From positions 62,001 through 126,000 of the forward strand of contig CAVRDJ010000004.1 of NCBI GenBank assembly GCA_963719875.1: DNA of 64,000 nucleotides, read 5' to 3'. Shown in pieces: positions 34,499-43,981 of the stretch; position 1 is the stretch's first letter; each line of letters begins with the position of its first letter. This stretch comes from Palsa-360 sp963719875 (GTDB taxonomy: Bacteria > Acidobacteriota > Terriglobia > Acidiferrales > UBA7541). Both the position numbers and the translations under genes were made by a program. The notes beneath the pieces are model-generated. The model saw nothing but the letters and a program-made list of their open reading frames with translations. It had not been told where the DNA came from and searched no databases.

Positions 34499-35602
34499 TC
34501 ACTGCACCTCGAATACCATAACCTCCGCACACTTGGCTCCGTGCGGCGGCACGGCAACAAAATACTCATTCAATGTCGGCACCAATAACCCAGTTTTGCC
34601 CAACGGACCAGTGGGAACTTTCCCGATGGCCTTATAGTGGTCCGGGTCGATCTCCTTATAGACGTTGACGAACCCCTCGCCAGTGGCCACGTAAACTCTC
34701 TGGCTTGCGGGATCAAAAACCATGTCGTCCACGCCAGTGGAAATCGAAAGGTTCTGCAGTACCTTTCCGGTATCGGAATCCAGCACGTTCATGTTGCCGT
34801 CACGACAGGCGGCAAACAGTCGATGATTTTTTTCGTCCAGCGCGACGGACGCGTTCACTTTACATCCCGCTAGCGGCCAGACCGCGGACACGGCCTGCTT
34901 GGTGCGGTCAATCACTCCGATAGAATTCTTCTCGGTCATGTTGAGGAAAAGTCGGGACCCGGATTTCTCGACCACCATGGCTTCCAGGCGATTGGAATCG
35001 ATCTTGATTTGACCGACGTGTTCGCCGGTGTCCGTGTTCACGATTTCCAGGAACGTATAATTGAGCTTCGCATCCAGCCCGCCATCCGCAACGTAAAGAT
35101 AGTGGGTCACGGGGTCATACCCGGTCGCATCCGCGTCCGCGAGGAGTTTCACGGTCTTCAGCAACTCATAGGTGGTTCCGTTGAAAATTTTCAAGTCGCC
35201 GTCGGAGCCGTCAGTCACAAATATTCTGTCGATGTCCGCGCGGTAAACCACCGAATGCCCTACGCCGATTCCCTTGATACTGTGAACAAATTTTCCGCTG
35301 CGAATATCGTAGACCTCGATCGACTTGTTATCTTCCGGGACGACGAAGAGACGGTTGTTTTTCAGATCGGGCGTCAAATGGTCGAAATGATTCTGAACGC
35401 CCACCATGCGTGTCGTCGTCAAATTCTTGGCCAGCTGATCGGCGGAAACGTCCGGTTCGCCGCTGCGAATATCCGAAAGTTCGATCGTCTTAACCAATTT
35501 CAGGGGAGGCGTATCCTCGGCAAATACGAAAGCGCGCGGCGCGGTCCACGCAGCGAGAACGAGCGCGGCAAACCAGAAGAGATGCCGTTGAAACAAACGC
35601 AT
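34499..35602 (-). CDS. Secreted YVTN/YncE-like beta-propeller protein
   Basis: A 367-residue exported protein. The signal peptide spans FWFAALVLAAWTAPRAFVFA. The rest is made of YVTN-type propeller blades, for example NRLFVVPEDNKSIEVYDIRSG, IDRIFVTDGSDGDLKIF, THYLYVADGGLDAKLNY and QRVYVATGEGFVNVYK. Such proteins bind ligands or metals at the cell surface; no enzymatic site is recognised. The second ATG is preferred, since the first adds one methionine only. Confidence 0.85.
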   Translation of the reverse strand: MRLFQRHLFWFAALVLAAWTAPRAFVFAEDTPPLKLVKTIELSDIRSGEPDVSADQLAKNLTTTRMVGVQNHFDHLTPDLKNNRLFVVPEDNKSIEVYDIRSGKFVHSIKGIGVGHSVVYRADIDRIFVTDGSDGDLKIFNGTTYELLKTVKLLADADATGYDPVTHYLYVADGGLDAKLNYTFLEIVNTDTGEHVGQIKIDSNRLEAMVVEKSGSRLFLNMTEKNSIGVIDRTKQAVSAVWPLAGCKVNASVALDEKNHRLFAACRDGNMNVLDSDTGKVLQNLSISTGVDDMVFDPASQRVYVATGEGFVNVYKEIDPDHYKAIGKVPTGPLGKTGLLVPTLNEYFVAVPPHGAKCAEVMVFEVQ

Positions 35603-35831
35603 CAAAGCCTCCTACTCTCCACAAGTTTGCAGAATAGCGCTGCGATAATTTGGAAATGATAGCACGCTAAGCGGCCCCGCTCCAAAAATCCGCCGCTGGG
35701 ATTCGCCATCGCGGCCCCTCTCGTAACCTTTCCAGGGTCAAAAAAATCCCGCAAATGTCTCATCCAATCCTTCCCGGACCTCGTAGTACCAGCTGCAGGG
35801 CAAATCAAAATTAGAAGAGAGGGAAAACGAA

Positions 35832-36377
35832 ATGAAGAAGATAGCTCAGATGTGTTTCATCACGCTGGTTGCGGCATCGGCCATCCTGGCCGCGAATAAT
35901 CCCATGGTGGGCGGGCATGAGATGTTTCCATCGAAGAACATCGTCCAGAACGCCTTGAATTCCGACGATCACACGACGCTGGTGGCCGCGGTGAAGGCTG
36001 CCGGATTGGTCGATACGCTGGAAGGCCCCGGGCCGTTCACCGTGTTCGCACCCACGAATGAAGCGTTCGCAAAGCTCCCCGCAGGCACCGTGGATACGCT
36101 GCTCATGGCGGATAACAAAGCCACGCTGACGAAAGTTCTCACGTATCACGTCTTGTCGGGCAGAATGGACTCGAAAGAAATCGCCCGGGCCATCAAGGCC
36201 GGCAATGGAAAAGCGCAGTTGACCACCGTAAGTGGCGGCAAGCTCTGGGCCAGCATGCAGGGGAAGGATATCGTCCTCACCGACGAAAAGGGCGGCATGG
36301 CCAAGGTCACGATCTCGAACGTATACCAATCGAACGGCGTGATCCACGTGATCGATACGGTGCTTCTACCCAACTAA
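35832..36377 (+). CDS. Secreted fasciclin (FAS1) domain protein
   Basis: A 181-residue protein with signal peptide (QMCFITLVAASAILAA) and one FAS1 domain. The H1 motif is TVFAPTNEAFAKLPAG and the H2 motif is NGVIHVIDTVLLP, with YHVLSGRM between them. FAS1 domains mediate adhesion or bind small ligands. GAGAGGGAAAACG precedes the ATG. Confidence 0.92.
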   Translation: MKKIAQMCFITLVAASAILAANNPMVGGHEMFPSKNIVQNALNSDDHTTLVAAVKAAGLVDTLEGPGPFTVFAPTNEAFAKLPAGTVDTLLMADNKATLTKVLTYHVLSGRMDSKEIARAIKAGNGKAQLTTVSGGKLWASMQGKDIVLTDEKGGMAKVTISNVYQSNGVIHVIDTVLLPN

Positions 36378-36435
36378 TCCCCAGAAATTCCCACCACGGC
36401 AGACGCCGAGAGGAAATAAAAAATTTCAGGAATTA

Positions 36436-36505
36436 GCCACGGGGGCACACAGAGGCGGAAGTTTCAAAGCGAAACACCTTCCGCCTCCTTCCGTGCCTCT
36501 GTGGC
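36436..36505. repeat. Inverted repeat, cacagagg type
   Basis: GCCACGGGGGCACACAGAGG and the inverted half ending CCTCTGTGGC, with AGGCGGAAG/CTTCCGCCT inside, form an imperfect long hairpin between the fasciclin and dps genes. Confidence 0.7.
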
Positions 36506-36611
36506 ACTGGCTCAATTTTCCCAACGAGTCCCTTTGCTTGACAGAGTCGAGGCGCGGGCGTATACGAGAAGTGACCCTGTCCGCGGCCGCAGAAATTCAA
36601 GGAGGCATGCC

Positions 36612-37253
36612 ATGAGCATCAAGAAGCGGGACACTGGAACGCGTATTAGTCAATTGGAAGCAGGCGCACAACGCGCAAAGCCGGTCCTCCACCAGCACGC
36701 CAGGGAAATCCAGCCCTACGGAAAAATCGCCAAATTATCGATCGCCCTCGATGAGACCGCCTGCGAATCGAGCATCACCAACCTGAATCAAATCCTCGCA
36801 GACACCATGACGTTGCGCGATATGTATAAGAAGCATCATTGGCAAGTCGCGGGCGCCACGTTTTACCAACTGCATTTGCTCTTTGACAAGCACCACGGCG
36901 AGCAGGACGAACTCGTCGACACGATCGCCGAGCGAATTCAACTCCTGGGCGGCGTCAGCATCGCCATGGCCGCAGACGTCGCGGAAACGACAATCATTCC
37001 GCGTCCGCCTCGCGGCAGGGAAGAAGTGCCCGTGCAAATTTCGCGCCTTCTCGAAGCGCACGAGTTCATCCTGAAAGAAGCGCGCACGATGGCTCGGGAA
37101 GCCTCCGAAGTCGGCGACGATGGAACCAACGATCTGTTGGTGAGCGACGTGATTCGCGGCAACGAGTTGCAGGTCTGGTTCCTGTCCGAGCATTTGGTGA
37201 CTATGCCGCTATCGCATCCCGAGCAGGCAAAGGCCGCGTCGTCCGGGGAGTAA
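36612..37253 (+). CDS. dps: Dps family DNA-protecting ferritin
   Basis: A 213-residue Dps protein that stores iron and shields DNA under oxidative stress or starvation. The inter-subunit ferroxidase site is visible as KKHHWQVAGATFYQLHLLFD followed by ELVDTIAERI. A positively charged N-terminal tail of about 50 residues (KKRDTGTR, HAREIQPYGK) precedes the four-helix bundle and could bind DNA; it is longer than in E. coli. AAGGAGG lies before the ATG. Confidence 0.92.
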   Translation: MSIKKRDTGTRISQLEAGAQRAKPVLHQHAREIQPYGKIAKLSIALDETACESSITNLNQILADTMTLRDMYKKHHWQVAGATFYQLHLLFDKHHGEQDELVDTIAERIQLLGGVSIAMAADVAETTIIPRPPRGREEVPVQISRLLEAHEFILKEARTMAREASEVGDDGTNDLLVSDVIRGNELQVWFLSEHLVTMPLSHPEQAKAASSGE

Positions 37254-37289
37254 TTTGCTGCGTCTCTCGGCGAGCAACTGAAAAGGAAT

Positions 37290-37369
37290 TCAACACAGAG
37301 AACACAGAGGAAATCCGGAGGAGAAGCGCTCTCTGTGTTTCCTCTGTGCTCTCTGCGTCTTCTGTGTTA
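37290..37369. repeat. Inverted repeat, cacagagg type
   Basis: TTCAACACAGAGAACACAGAG and the inverted CTCTGTGCTCTCTGCGTCTT with TGTGTT at its end pair imperfectly between the convergent dps and ketopantoate reductase genes. It may serve as a bidirectional terminator. Confidence 0.65.
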
Positions 37370-37393
37370 AATCCTTCTTTTCGTAGTTGAGAT

Positions 37394-38290
37394 TCACCCT
37401 TTGCTTACCCCCGCTGATTTTCCACGAATCATCGCGACGAGTTCTCGCGTAACTGGCACCTCGATCCCATGTTCTTCAGCTCGTCGCAAAATTGGCCCGG
37501 CAATCGCGTCCAGTTCGGGCGGATTTCCGGCGGCGACGTCCTTCTGCATTGAGCTGCGCCCGGCCTGCGGCGTTTTGTCAAAGAACGGAATGATCGTTGC
37601 GGCGTCGAGCGGTGTCCCACTTGCCGTGCCCACGGCGGCGACTTCGTAAGCCACAGCCTCCAGCCTCTTCCGCCACGCAGGATCCCGGTTCACTCCGCCG
37701 ATGGGCAGCCCCGTAGCTGTGGTCGTCAATGCAAACGGGGCGAGGACGGACAGTTTCGTCCAGAGGATCTTCATCTCATCCGCGACGAACTGGCAGGCGA
37801 AGCCGAACTTCCTGAGTTCCTCGAGCGTCGATGCCAGCCTGTCCTCGCCGATCGAGGAGAACGAAAGGCGTACAGCCATTCCCCGATGAATGATCTTCCC
37901 CGGCGCGACCCGTTCGGCCTCCACGCCAATGCTTGCCGGGACTACCCGGTCATGTCCGAAGCGCGCCCGGAGCAGTGGCACATGATCGATCCCATTCAGC
38001 AAGGAAACGACCGCGCCAAGTTGACTGGGATCCACAATGACGCTGCGCAGGGCGGATTCGAGCTGCGTGGCCTTCACCGCGATCCACAACACATCGTATG
38101 GCGCCGCGACGCTCGCCACACGATCCACGGGAACGCTGAACGAGCCGAGCGGGCTCTCGAGCGAAAGCTCTGCCGGATAGTCCTTCAATGCCTCTGGCCG
38201 AAGCACCAGTGTGACGGATTCTCCCGACATTGCGAGCGCCACACCGATTAGGCCGCCCACGCCGCCTGCCCCCAGAATCGCGTGACGCAT
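37394..38290 (-). CDS. panE: Ketopantoate reductase family protein (PanE/ApbA)
   Basis: A 298-residue NADPH-dependent reductase. The Rossmann motif is ILGAGGVGGLIGVAL; the N-terminal catalytic region has WIAVKATQ and the second domain WTKLSVLAPFALTT with the catalytic lysine, followed by a conserved-type serine/asparagine stretch SSMQKDVAAGNPPELDAI. AGGAGGAG precedes the ATG. Many PanE paralogues act on other 2-keto acids, so the pantothenate role is not certain. Confidence 0.85.
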   Translation of the reverse strand: MRHAILGAGGVGGLIGVALAMSGESVTLVLRPEALKDYPAELSLESPLGSFSVPVDRVASVAAPYDVLWIAVKATQLESALRSVIVDPSQLGAVVSLLNGIDHVPLLRARFGHDRVVPASIGVEAERVAPGKIIHRGMAVRLSFSSIGEDRLASTLEELRKFGFACQFVADEMKILWTKLSVLAPFALTTTATGLPIGGVNRDPAWRKRLEAVAYEVAAVGTASGTPLDAATIIPFFDKTPQAGRSSMQKDVAAGNPPELDAIAGPILRRAEEHGIEVPVTRELVAMIRGKSAGVSKG

Positions 38291-38506
38291 GTTCTCCTCC
38301 TATTCGCCCGGCCTATCCTCGTCCCAAGCGTCTGTGCAAGCGTTTATTGTACGATGGGTTGGGTTACGGAGCATTGTCCGGTTCATGGCCAAAGCAGCGG
38401 AAGAACGGAAATTGACGCACTTTTCATCCGGCGCTCATTCTCTAGGAATCAATGTAGATTACGTAACGTCCACCGAGATCGACTAGGGTCTTGAGGGAGG
38501 CCTCAG

Positions 38507-38515
38507 TGTTATGAT
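38507..38515 (+). promoter_or_regulatory. Extended -10 box before glgP
   Basis: TGTTATGAT ends 6 bases before the ATG at 38522, with no ribosome site between, as expected for a leaderless mRNA. Confidence 0.5.
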
Positions 38516-38521
38516 TTCCCT

Positions 38522-40252
38522 ATGGTGACAGAAAAGGGCACACCTAAGATCGCCTACTTTTGCATGGAGATCGCCCTCGACCCGTCGATTCCTTCCTACG
38601 GAGGGGGGCTGGGCATCCTCGCGGGAGATATGCTGCGGTCGGCAGCCGATTTGGAATTGCCTATGGTTGCGATTTCGCTGGCCTACCGCAATGGCTATTT
38701 CCGGCAACGCCTGGATCGAGAAGGGAATCAGGCCGAAGAGCCTGATCCGTGGCAACCGGAGACGGTGCTTCCCTCTGTCGAAGTGGCGTTTACCGTTCGC
38801 ATCGAGGATCGTGACGTACACGTCCGCGCCTGGCGCTACAGCGTGCACGGCTTGTCCGGGTTCATCGTGCCCGTCTATCTGCTCGATACGGACCTGCCGG
38901 AAAACTCCGATTACGACCGCACCCTTACGGATTCACTCTACGGAGGCGACCAGCGTTACCGGATCTGCCAGGAAGTGCTGCTCGGGATTGGCGGCATCAA
39001 CTTGTTGCGCCATTTGAAGGTTTCGCAAATCGGAAGTTATCACATGAACGAAGGGCATGCCGCGTTCCTGACCCTGGCGATGTTGGAGGAGCAGCTCAAA
39101 CTTCGCAAATACACCGTGGCAGTGGAAGCCGACATCGAAGTGGTGCGCCGCCGCTGCGTTTTTACGACGCATACGCCCGTGGAAGCTGGCCACGACCGGT
39201 TTCCCTGGGACCTGGTCCATCAGGTGCTTGGAGAATACAGAACTGGCTTGTTGCAGCAATCGGGCTTCGCCAATGCGAACATGCTCAACATGACCGACCT
39301 GGCCATTCACTTTTCCCGGTATGTGAACGGGGTGGCCATGCGGCACGGCGAAGTCTCGCAGCACATGTTCCCGCAATTCCCGATCCACGCAATTACGAAT
39401 GGAGTTCACGCGGCCACTTGGGCGTCGCCGCAATTTCAGGAATTGTTCGATCGCGAAATCCCGGAATGGCGCCGCGATAACGCCTATATGCGTTACGCGG
39501 TCGGGATACCGATCGAGGACATCCGCAAGGCGCATTGTCTTGCCAAGGCAGCGCTGATCAAGGAAGTACAAAAACGATCCGGAGTACAACTGGATGAATC
39601 GGTGCTCACAATCGGCTTCGCCCGCCGCGCGGCAACCTACAAGCGGGCGGACCTGCTGTTCAAGGACATCGACCGCTTGAAATTTATCGCCCAGTCGGCT
39701 GGCCCGATTCAGATTCTGTATGCCGGAAAAGCCCATCCCCATGATGCAGGCGGCAAAGCATTGATTCACCGCGTGATCCAGGCCGCCGCAGGACTGAACG
39801 ACAACATCAAGATCGTCTACCTTGAGAACTACAACATGGCGCTCGCCAAGATCATCACTTCCGGCGTCGATCTCTGGTTGAATACCCCGCAGCGTCCCCA
39901 GGAAGCTTCCGGCACAAGCGGCATGAAGGCGGCCCTGAACGGCATTCCCAGCCTGAGCGTGCTGGACGGCTGGTGGGTCGAGGGTTGCGTTGAGGGGGTG
40001 ACTGGCTGGGCGATCGGTTTCGACAGTAAGATCGTCGGCGACGAATCGGCGGCCGAGGTCGCCTCCCTCTATGACAAACTCGAACACCAGATCATTCCCA
40101 TGTACTACCGCGCACCGGAAGCCTACGCGCATGTCATGCGATCGTGTATCTCTCTGAACGCCAGTTTCTTCAACACCCACCGCATGCTGAGCCAGTACAA
40201 AGCGAATGCGTACTCGCCCAGGGCCCTGATCAAGAAGGCGAAGGAAGTCTGA
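38522..40252 (+). CDS. glgP: Alpha-glucan phosphorylase, short form
   Basis: A 576-residue GT35 glycogen/maltodextrin phosphorylase that releases glucose 1-phosphate from alpha-1,4-glucans in the cytoplasm. The pyridoxal-phosphate lysine lies in EASGTSGMKAALNG, and PSYGGGLGILAGD, SYHMNEGHAAFL, TTHTPVEAGHDRF and ARRAATYKRADLL are family motifs. It belongs to the compact subfamily lacking about 250 N-terminal residues of the E. coli/rabbit enzymes. The ATG at 38522 has an extended -10 directly upstream rather than a ribosome site. Confidence 0.92.
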   Translation: MVTEKGTPKIAYFCMEIALDPSIPSYGGGLGILAGDMLRSAADLELPMVAISLAYRNGYFRQRLDREGNQAEEPDPWQPETVLPSVEVAFTVRIEDRDVHVRAWRYSVHGLSGFIVPVYLLDTDLPENSDYDRTLTDSLYGGDQRYRICQEVLLGIGGINLLRHLKVSQIGSYHMNEGHAAFLTLAMLEEQLKLRKYTVAVEADIEVVRRRCVFTTHTPVEAGHDRFPWDLVHQVLGEYRTGLLQQSGFANANMLNMTDLAIHFSRYVNGVAMRHGEVSQHMFPQFPIHAITNGVHAATWASPQFQELFDREIPEWRRDNAYMRYAVGIPIEDIRKAHCLAKAALIKEVQKRSGVQLDESVLTIGFARRAATYKRADLLFKDIDRLKFIAQSAGPIQILYAGKAHPHDAGGKALIHRVIQAAAGLNDNIKIVYLENYNMALAKIITSGVDLWLNTPQRPQEASGTSGMKAALNGIPSLSVLDGWWVEGCVEGVTGWAIGFDSKIVGDESAAEVASLYDKLEHQIIPMYYRAPEAYAHVMRSCISLNASFFNTHRMLSQYKANAYSPRALIKKAKEV

Positions 40253-40371
40253 TAGCGCATTGCATCTTGCACTCCCGCGTTCGGGCCTGACGAGCAGCGC
40301 TCATATCCCCGCACTCTTTTGGAAAATCACCGCATTCACAGGCTGCGGAAAAAGGGCGCCACTCCTTTTGT

Positions 40372-40450
40372 CATTCCGAGCGGAGCGAGGAATCTCTCTT
40401 TCTTTTCATGGAGTAAAATCAAAGAGGGATTCCTCACTTCGCTCGGAATG
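40372..40450. repeat. Inverted repeat, CATTCCGAGCGGAGCGAGGAAT family
   Basis: CATTCCGAGCGGAGCGAGGA and the inverted TCCTCACTTCGCTCGGAATG surround an AT-rich spacer in the convergent gap between glgP and the glycosyltransferase gene. This is a different family from the GTAG elements. Confidence 0.75.
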
Positions 40451-40480
40451 GCAAAATAAATTAATTTTTCCGCATCCTGT

Positions 40481-41521
40481 TCAGCCTGCATGCTTTGATA
40501 TGAATTCGTCCAATTTTTCAAAGAGGGCGGAGTTGTCGTTTCGAGGATACTTCCTGAGATTTTCTGCGTAAGAATCCAGATTAAACAGGAAAGATTCGAC
40601 CTTCTCTTTCGTCAATTCATCCCAGTATGCCCCGTATCCCATTTTGCCGATGTAATAGGCATTGAAGACCTGTTCAAACTGGTGCTCTACCGGCCATGCC
40701 AAATAGGGTTTTCTCAGGTGTAGAGCTTCACTGATCAATGAGAAGCCGGAATTCGCGACCACGGCCCGCGCTTCGGTGAGTTCTTTGAGGAATCCGGCCT
40801 GGCTCGATTTTCTGAACCGCAAATTTCCCTCCCGTCCTTCCCGATTGAACCCGTAACAGAAAAAGGTTTGGCGAATTCCCTTCAGAACGTCGATCAGTTC
40901 GACCGCCGGAGAAGTCACGTAAACCACTACGGCCTCGCCTTCGCTGGGAACGGATTCGAGAACCGCTTCGCGCAGAATAGGGGGGAAGAAAAAAGTCCGT
41001 TTGTTTTTGGGTCTCGCACTGAAGAAGGACGTGACAAAATAGGCGTCGGCATTCGGAGTCATCAGCCTCGTCACGATCTTCGTGGCCGCCGCCTCCTTGC
41101 GATATTCGTTCGGATAGGAAATTTCCCCGTAAGTGAGACAGTGCTGGTTGTCGATGGACAATACCGGCAAGCCCAGTTTGTGCCCCACATGGCACGACAT
41201 GGGCTCGAAATCGGTAATGACGAGTTGGATCCCCCATTCTTCCGCCAAGCGGTTCAACTTATGCGCGCTCTTTGCGGCGCTCGGAACCGTTAGCAGATTT
41301 CTTAGCACCGTCCTTCCATAGCGCACACGGTTATGCACGGTGGCCAGCCGCATACCGAAAATCTCCTTGACGTCGAAGTCAGCCGCCAGATTTTTCAAGC
41401 CACGATCAAACGAGACGACATGGAGGGTGTGGCCCTGCTCTTGCAGATGCGTGAGCACTTCGCGCGCGCGACTCGAGTGCCCCGCACCCTCACCATTGAC
41501 TCCGTATAGAATATTAGCCAT
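40481..41521 (-). CDS. MJ1255/VC2487-family glycosyltransferase
   Basis: A 346-residue GT-B-like glycosyltransferase. The N-terminus NILYGVNGEGAGHSSRAREV is typical of the MJ1255/VC2487 family, as are VITDFEPMSCHVGHKLGLP, SIDNQHCL and the donor-site segment VVANSGFSLISEALHLRKPY. Substrate unknown; probably envelope or exopolysaccharide glycosylation. No clear ribosome site precedes the ATG. Confidence 0.88.
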   Translation of the reverse strand: MANILYGVNGEGAGHSSRAREVLTHLQEQGHTLHVVSFDRGLKNLAADFDVKEIFGMRLATVHNRVRYGRTVLRNLLTVPSAAKSAHKLNRLAEEWGIQLVITDFEPMSCHVGHKLGLPVLSIDNQHCLTYGEISYPNEYRKEAAATKIVTRLMTPNADAYFVTSFFSARPKNKRTFFFPPILREAVLESVPSEGEAVVVYVTSPAVELIDVLKGIRQTFFCYGFNREGREGNLRFRKSSQAGFLKELTEARAVVANSGFSLISEALHLRKPYLAWPVEHQFEQVFNAYYIGKMGYGAYWDELTKEKVESFLFNLDSYAENLRKYPRNDNSALFEKLDEFISKHAG

Positions 41522-41691
41522 GAGCGGTCAGAAGTTCCACACAAGCAGAGAATACCCGAAATTCAACCGCCGCTTCGGCACATAATGGAGCCAGTTCTCG
41601 GGCGGGCATTTGCCCGCGGAAATACATGAGGATGCTCCACCTGGCGGGGCAAGCCTTGCGATAAAATGCAGGCTTCTTCGCACAGTAGGAA

Positions 41692-42411
41692 ATGACTCGA
41701 ATGACCGAGGAACGTGGAACACAGGGGCTGTTGACCGATGACCGCGATCTCCGTGGGATTTGGGATGCCTGGCGCTCATTCATCGTAAGTTTGGTTTGTT
41801 CGATTTTCTTTCTGATCATTTTCGCCTGGCTGTCCGAAGAAGTGTTTGAAGGGGAACTTCAACGATTTGATTTTAGTGTACGAATGAAGGTCCACGAATT
41901 CTTCAGCCCCCAGCTGACAAAATTCATGCAGGCCATGACGTTCCTGGGTTCCATCGGTTTTCTCACGGCGCTGTTCGCTGTATTTGTGGCGGTGTTTCTC
42001 TTCAAGGGGATGAAACGCCCCGCGGTCTGGCTGACGATAGCAGCGGGTGGCTCGATGATCCTCGATCTTTCGCTAAAGTATAGTTTTCATCGGACGCGCC
42101 CCGTACCCTTTGTTGGCGTAGTCCCACCGACCTACAGCTTTCCGAGCGGACATGCCCTTAGCTCCTTTTGCTTTTACGGTGTCCTTGCGGGATTGTTTTG
42201 CGCGCGGATTCAGAGCCGGGTGATCCGCATCCTGGTTTGGATTGCGGCCGCCACCCTCGTTTTCGCGATTGGCCTGTCGCGCATTTATCTCGGAGTGCAC
42301 TATCCTACCGACGTTCTTGCCGGCTATATCGCGGCCGCCGCTTGGGTGAGTACGCTGCTCTTCGTGGGGCGCGCACGGCCGGACGCTAAGTCTAAGATGG
42401 AACGAGGTTAA
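41692..42411 (+). CDS. PAP2-family membrane phosphatase
   Basis: A 239-residue integral membrane phosphatase with about six hydrophobic helices. The three-part catalytic signature is complete: KYSFHRTRP, FPSGHALSS and SRIYLGVHYPTD. Such enzymes dephosphorylate undecaprenyl pyrophosphate or phosphatidic/glycerophosphate lipids on the periplasmic face. The start may be either of two ATGs three codons apart; the upstream one follows AGGAA. Confidence 0.92.
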   Translation: MTRMTEERGTQGLLTDDRDLRGIWDAWRSFIVSLVCSIFFLIIFAWLSEEVFEGELQRFDFSVRMKVHEFFSPQLTKFMQAMTFLGSIGFLTALFAVFVAVFLFKGMKRPAVWLTIAAGGSMILDLSLKYSFHRTRPVPFVGVVPPTYSFPSGHALSSFCFYGVLAGLFCARIQSRVIRILVWIAAATLVFAIGLSRIYLGVHYPTDVLAGYIAAAAWVSTLLFVGRARPDAKSKMERG

Positions 42412-42667
42412 ATGCGTTCGTACAATATCCTCCTCCTTAAAACTGATTTTTAGTTCACCTGATTGGCATCCCTGCCGGTTGATTCTGCGATGGACAGCTG
42501 TCTTCATGCGCGTTTGTATTCAAAAAAACTGATGGGGCATTCCGGATGGTACCGGCGCTCTATGGACGCCGTATACACCGAACCGTACCCTACTTCTTCG
42601 AGACTATGTTCCAGCTGAGGGCTCCATTCCCAGAAATGAGGAGCCCGAGGCCTTGAGGGAGTCTGCA

Positions 42668-43132
42668 TTGAATCAACTCGAACAAAGGATTTTTGCCCTG
42701 AAAGAAGTGGAGGCTTCCCCAGCTCGGTTAGACCGGCGTCGTGAGCCTCGCGTCCAAGTCGACCGGCTAGTCTACGTCCGACCTTCCGGTCCGGATGACG
42801 ACCACTTCGAGGAAGTTCGCAGCATGAGGGATCTCAGCCGCAGCGGGTTCTACTTCATCACAGAAAGAGTTTCCTACCGGCCAGGGATTGAATTGCACGT
42901 GGTGCCGGCATTCGGATGTCTCAACCTGGAGTACTTGGGCGAGGTGGTGCGGGTCGAGCAATTGCCCGGCGGGGAGTTCGGTGTCGCTGTGCGCCTACTT
43001 CGTGTTGAGAATATGGTAGCCAACATTCACTCGACCACACTGGCAGCGTTTGAAGCTTTTGCGCTGGCGGATAGCTCACCGGTAGCCCTCCCGCAATGCG
43101 ATTCAAACAGTCCGTCCCAGGTTTCACAGTGA
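42668..43132 (+). CDS. PilZ-domain protein
   Basis: A 154-residue protein with a PilZ domain that should bind cyclic di-GMP: RRREPRVQ gives the RxxxR motif and MRDLSRSGFYF the (D/N)xSxxG motif. The rest of the beta-barrel follows (LEYLGEVVRVEQLPGGEFGVAVRLL). The TTG at 42668 is preferred since TGAGGGAG ends 6 bases before it. No partner gene is adjacent; a link to cell-surface or motility control is only a family expectation. Confidence 0.85.
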   Translation: MNQLEQRIFALKEVEASPARLDRRREPRVQVDRLVYVRPSGPDDDHFEEVRSMRDLSRSGFYFITERVSYRPGIELHVVPAFGCLNLEYLGEVVRVEQLPGGEFGVAVRLLRVENMVANIHSTTLAAFEAFALADSSPVALPQCDSNSPSQVSQ

Positions 43133-43198
43133 TACTCGCCAGGATTCTTGGCCGTTAAATCATTCCCTCGCTAGTGTTAGAGAATTAGACCTCCGGCT

Positions 43199-43798
43199 TC
43201 AAAGCGCCCCACCCGAAAGCCATTTCTTTCCCAGCGCATATAGCGCATCGGCGTCGGGACCTCTCAGCCCCGGCATATCCACTTTGACCTTGTAGCCGAG
43301 CCCGGATTGCAGGTAGGCCAGATGACGGTAGCCTTCCGGGAACTGCGCCAGGATTTTCGGATCCAGTTGCACTGTTTTTGAAGGATCGACGGGATCCATG
43401 CGGTCCTTCTCATAGAATAGCCGCCGCAAAACTATGCCCCAGCGATCGTTGCGCTTCTCGAAAAAGTCATAGAAGCGGCCCGTGCAAAGTACGTCCACCA
43501 GAACATTATGCACCGGCGCGCGCTGCGAAATCGTCATCTTCGTTTGCGCGATGGCGCGCGTGCCCGCAACCTCGACCAACGTCCCTCCGAGGAAGTGCAG
43601 GATGCTGACCCCCTTGCTCCAGCCCTCCTGGTTCACTCGGATGAACTCCTCGAAGGGCCCTTGAAACCACGTCGCCATCATGACGCCTTCCTCGTGCCAC
43701 GCGGTGCGGAACCGATCCCAGTCGCCGGAGTCTCGAGACACGGCCCAGTTCTCGACGACCTCCTTGATCGCCAGAGTATCCAGCATTCGTTGATCCAT
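43199..43798 (-). CDS. NTF2-like (SnoaL_4) protein
   Basis: A 199-residue protein of the NTF2 fold, starting with the typical helix LAIKEVVENWAVSRDSGDWDRF and TAWHEEGVMMATWF. Family members include ring-hydroxylating dioxygenase beta-like subunits and dehydratases; no specific function can be given. GGGAGG lies before the ATG at 43798, which excludes the longer frame through an AT-rich stretch. Confidence 0.8.
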   Translation of the reverse strand: MDQRMLDTLAIKEVVENWAVSRDSGDWDRFRTAWHEEGVMMATWFQGPFEEFIRVNQEGWSKGVSILHFLGGTLVEVAGTRAIAQTKMTISQRAPVHNVLVDVLCTGRFYDFFEKRNDRWGIVLRRLFYEKDRMDPVDPSKTVQLDPKILAQFPEGYRHLAYLQSGLGYKVKVDMPGLRGPDADALYALGKKWLSGGAL

Positions 43799-43981
43799 GT
43801 GGTTTCCTCCCGCATTGATGACTGGTGATTGATGATCGGTGACTGGTGAAAAGCACCGCAGAACGCTCTCCATCAAATAGAACTTCAATCCCAAATTCCT
43901 GGCACAGATCTCAGATCTCAAAATTTCAAATCTCAATTTTCAAATCTTAAATCACGATCCACGAATCACCCGTCACAACTC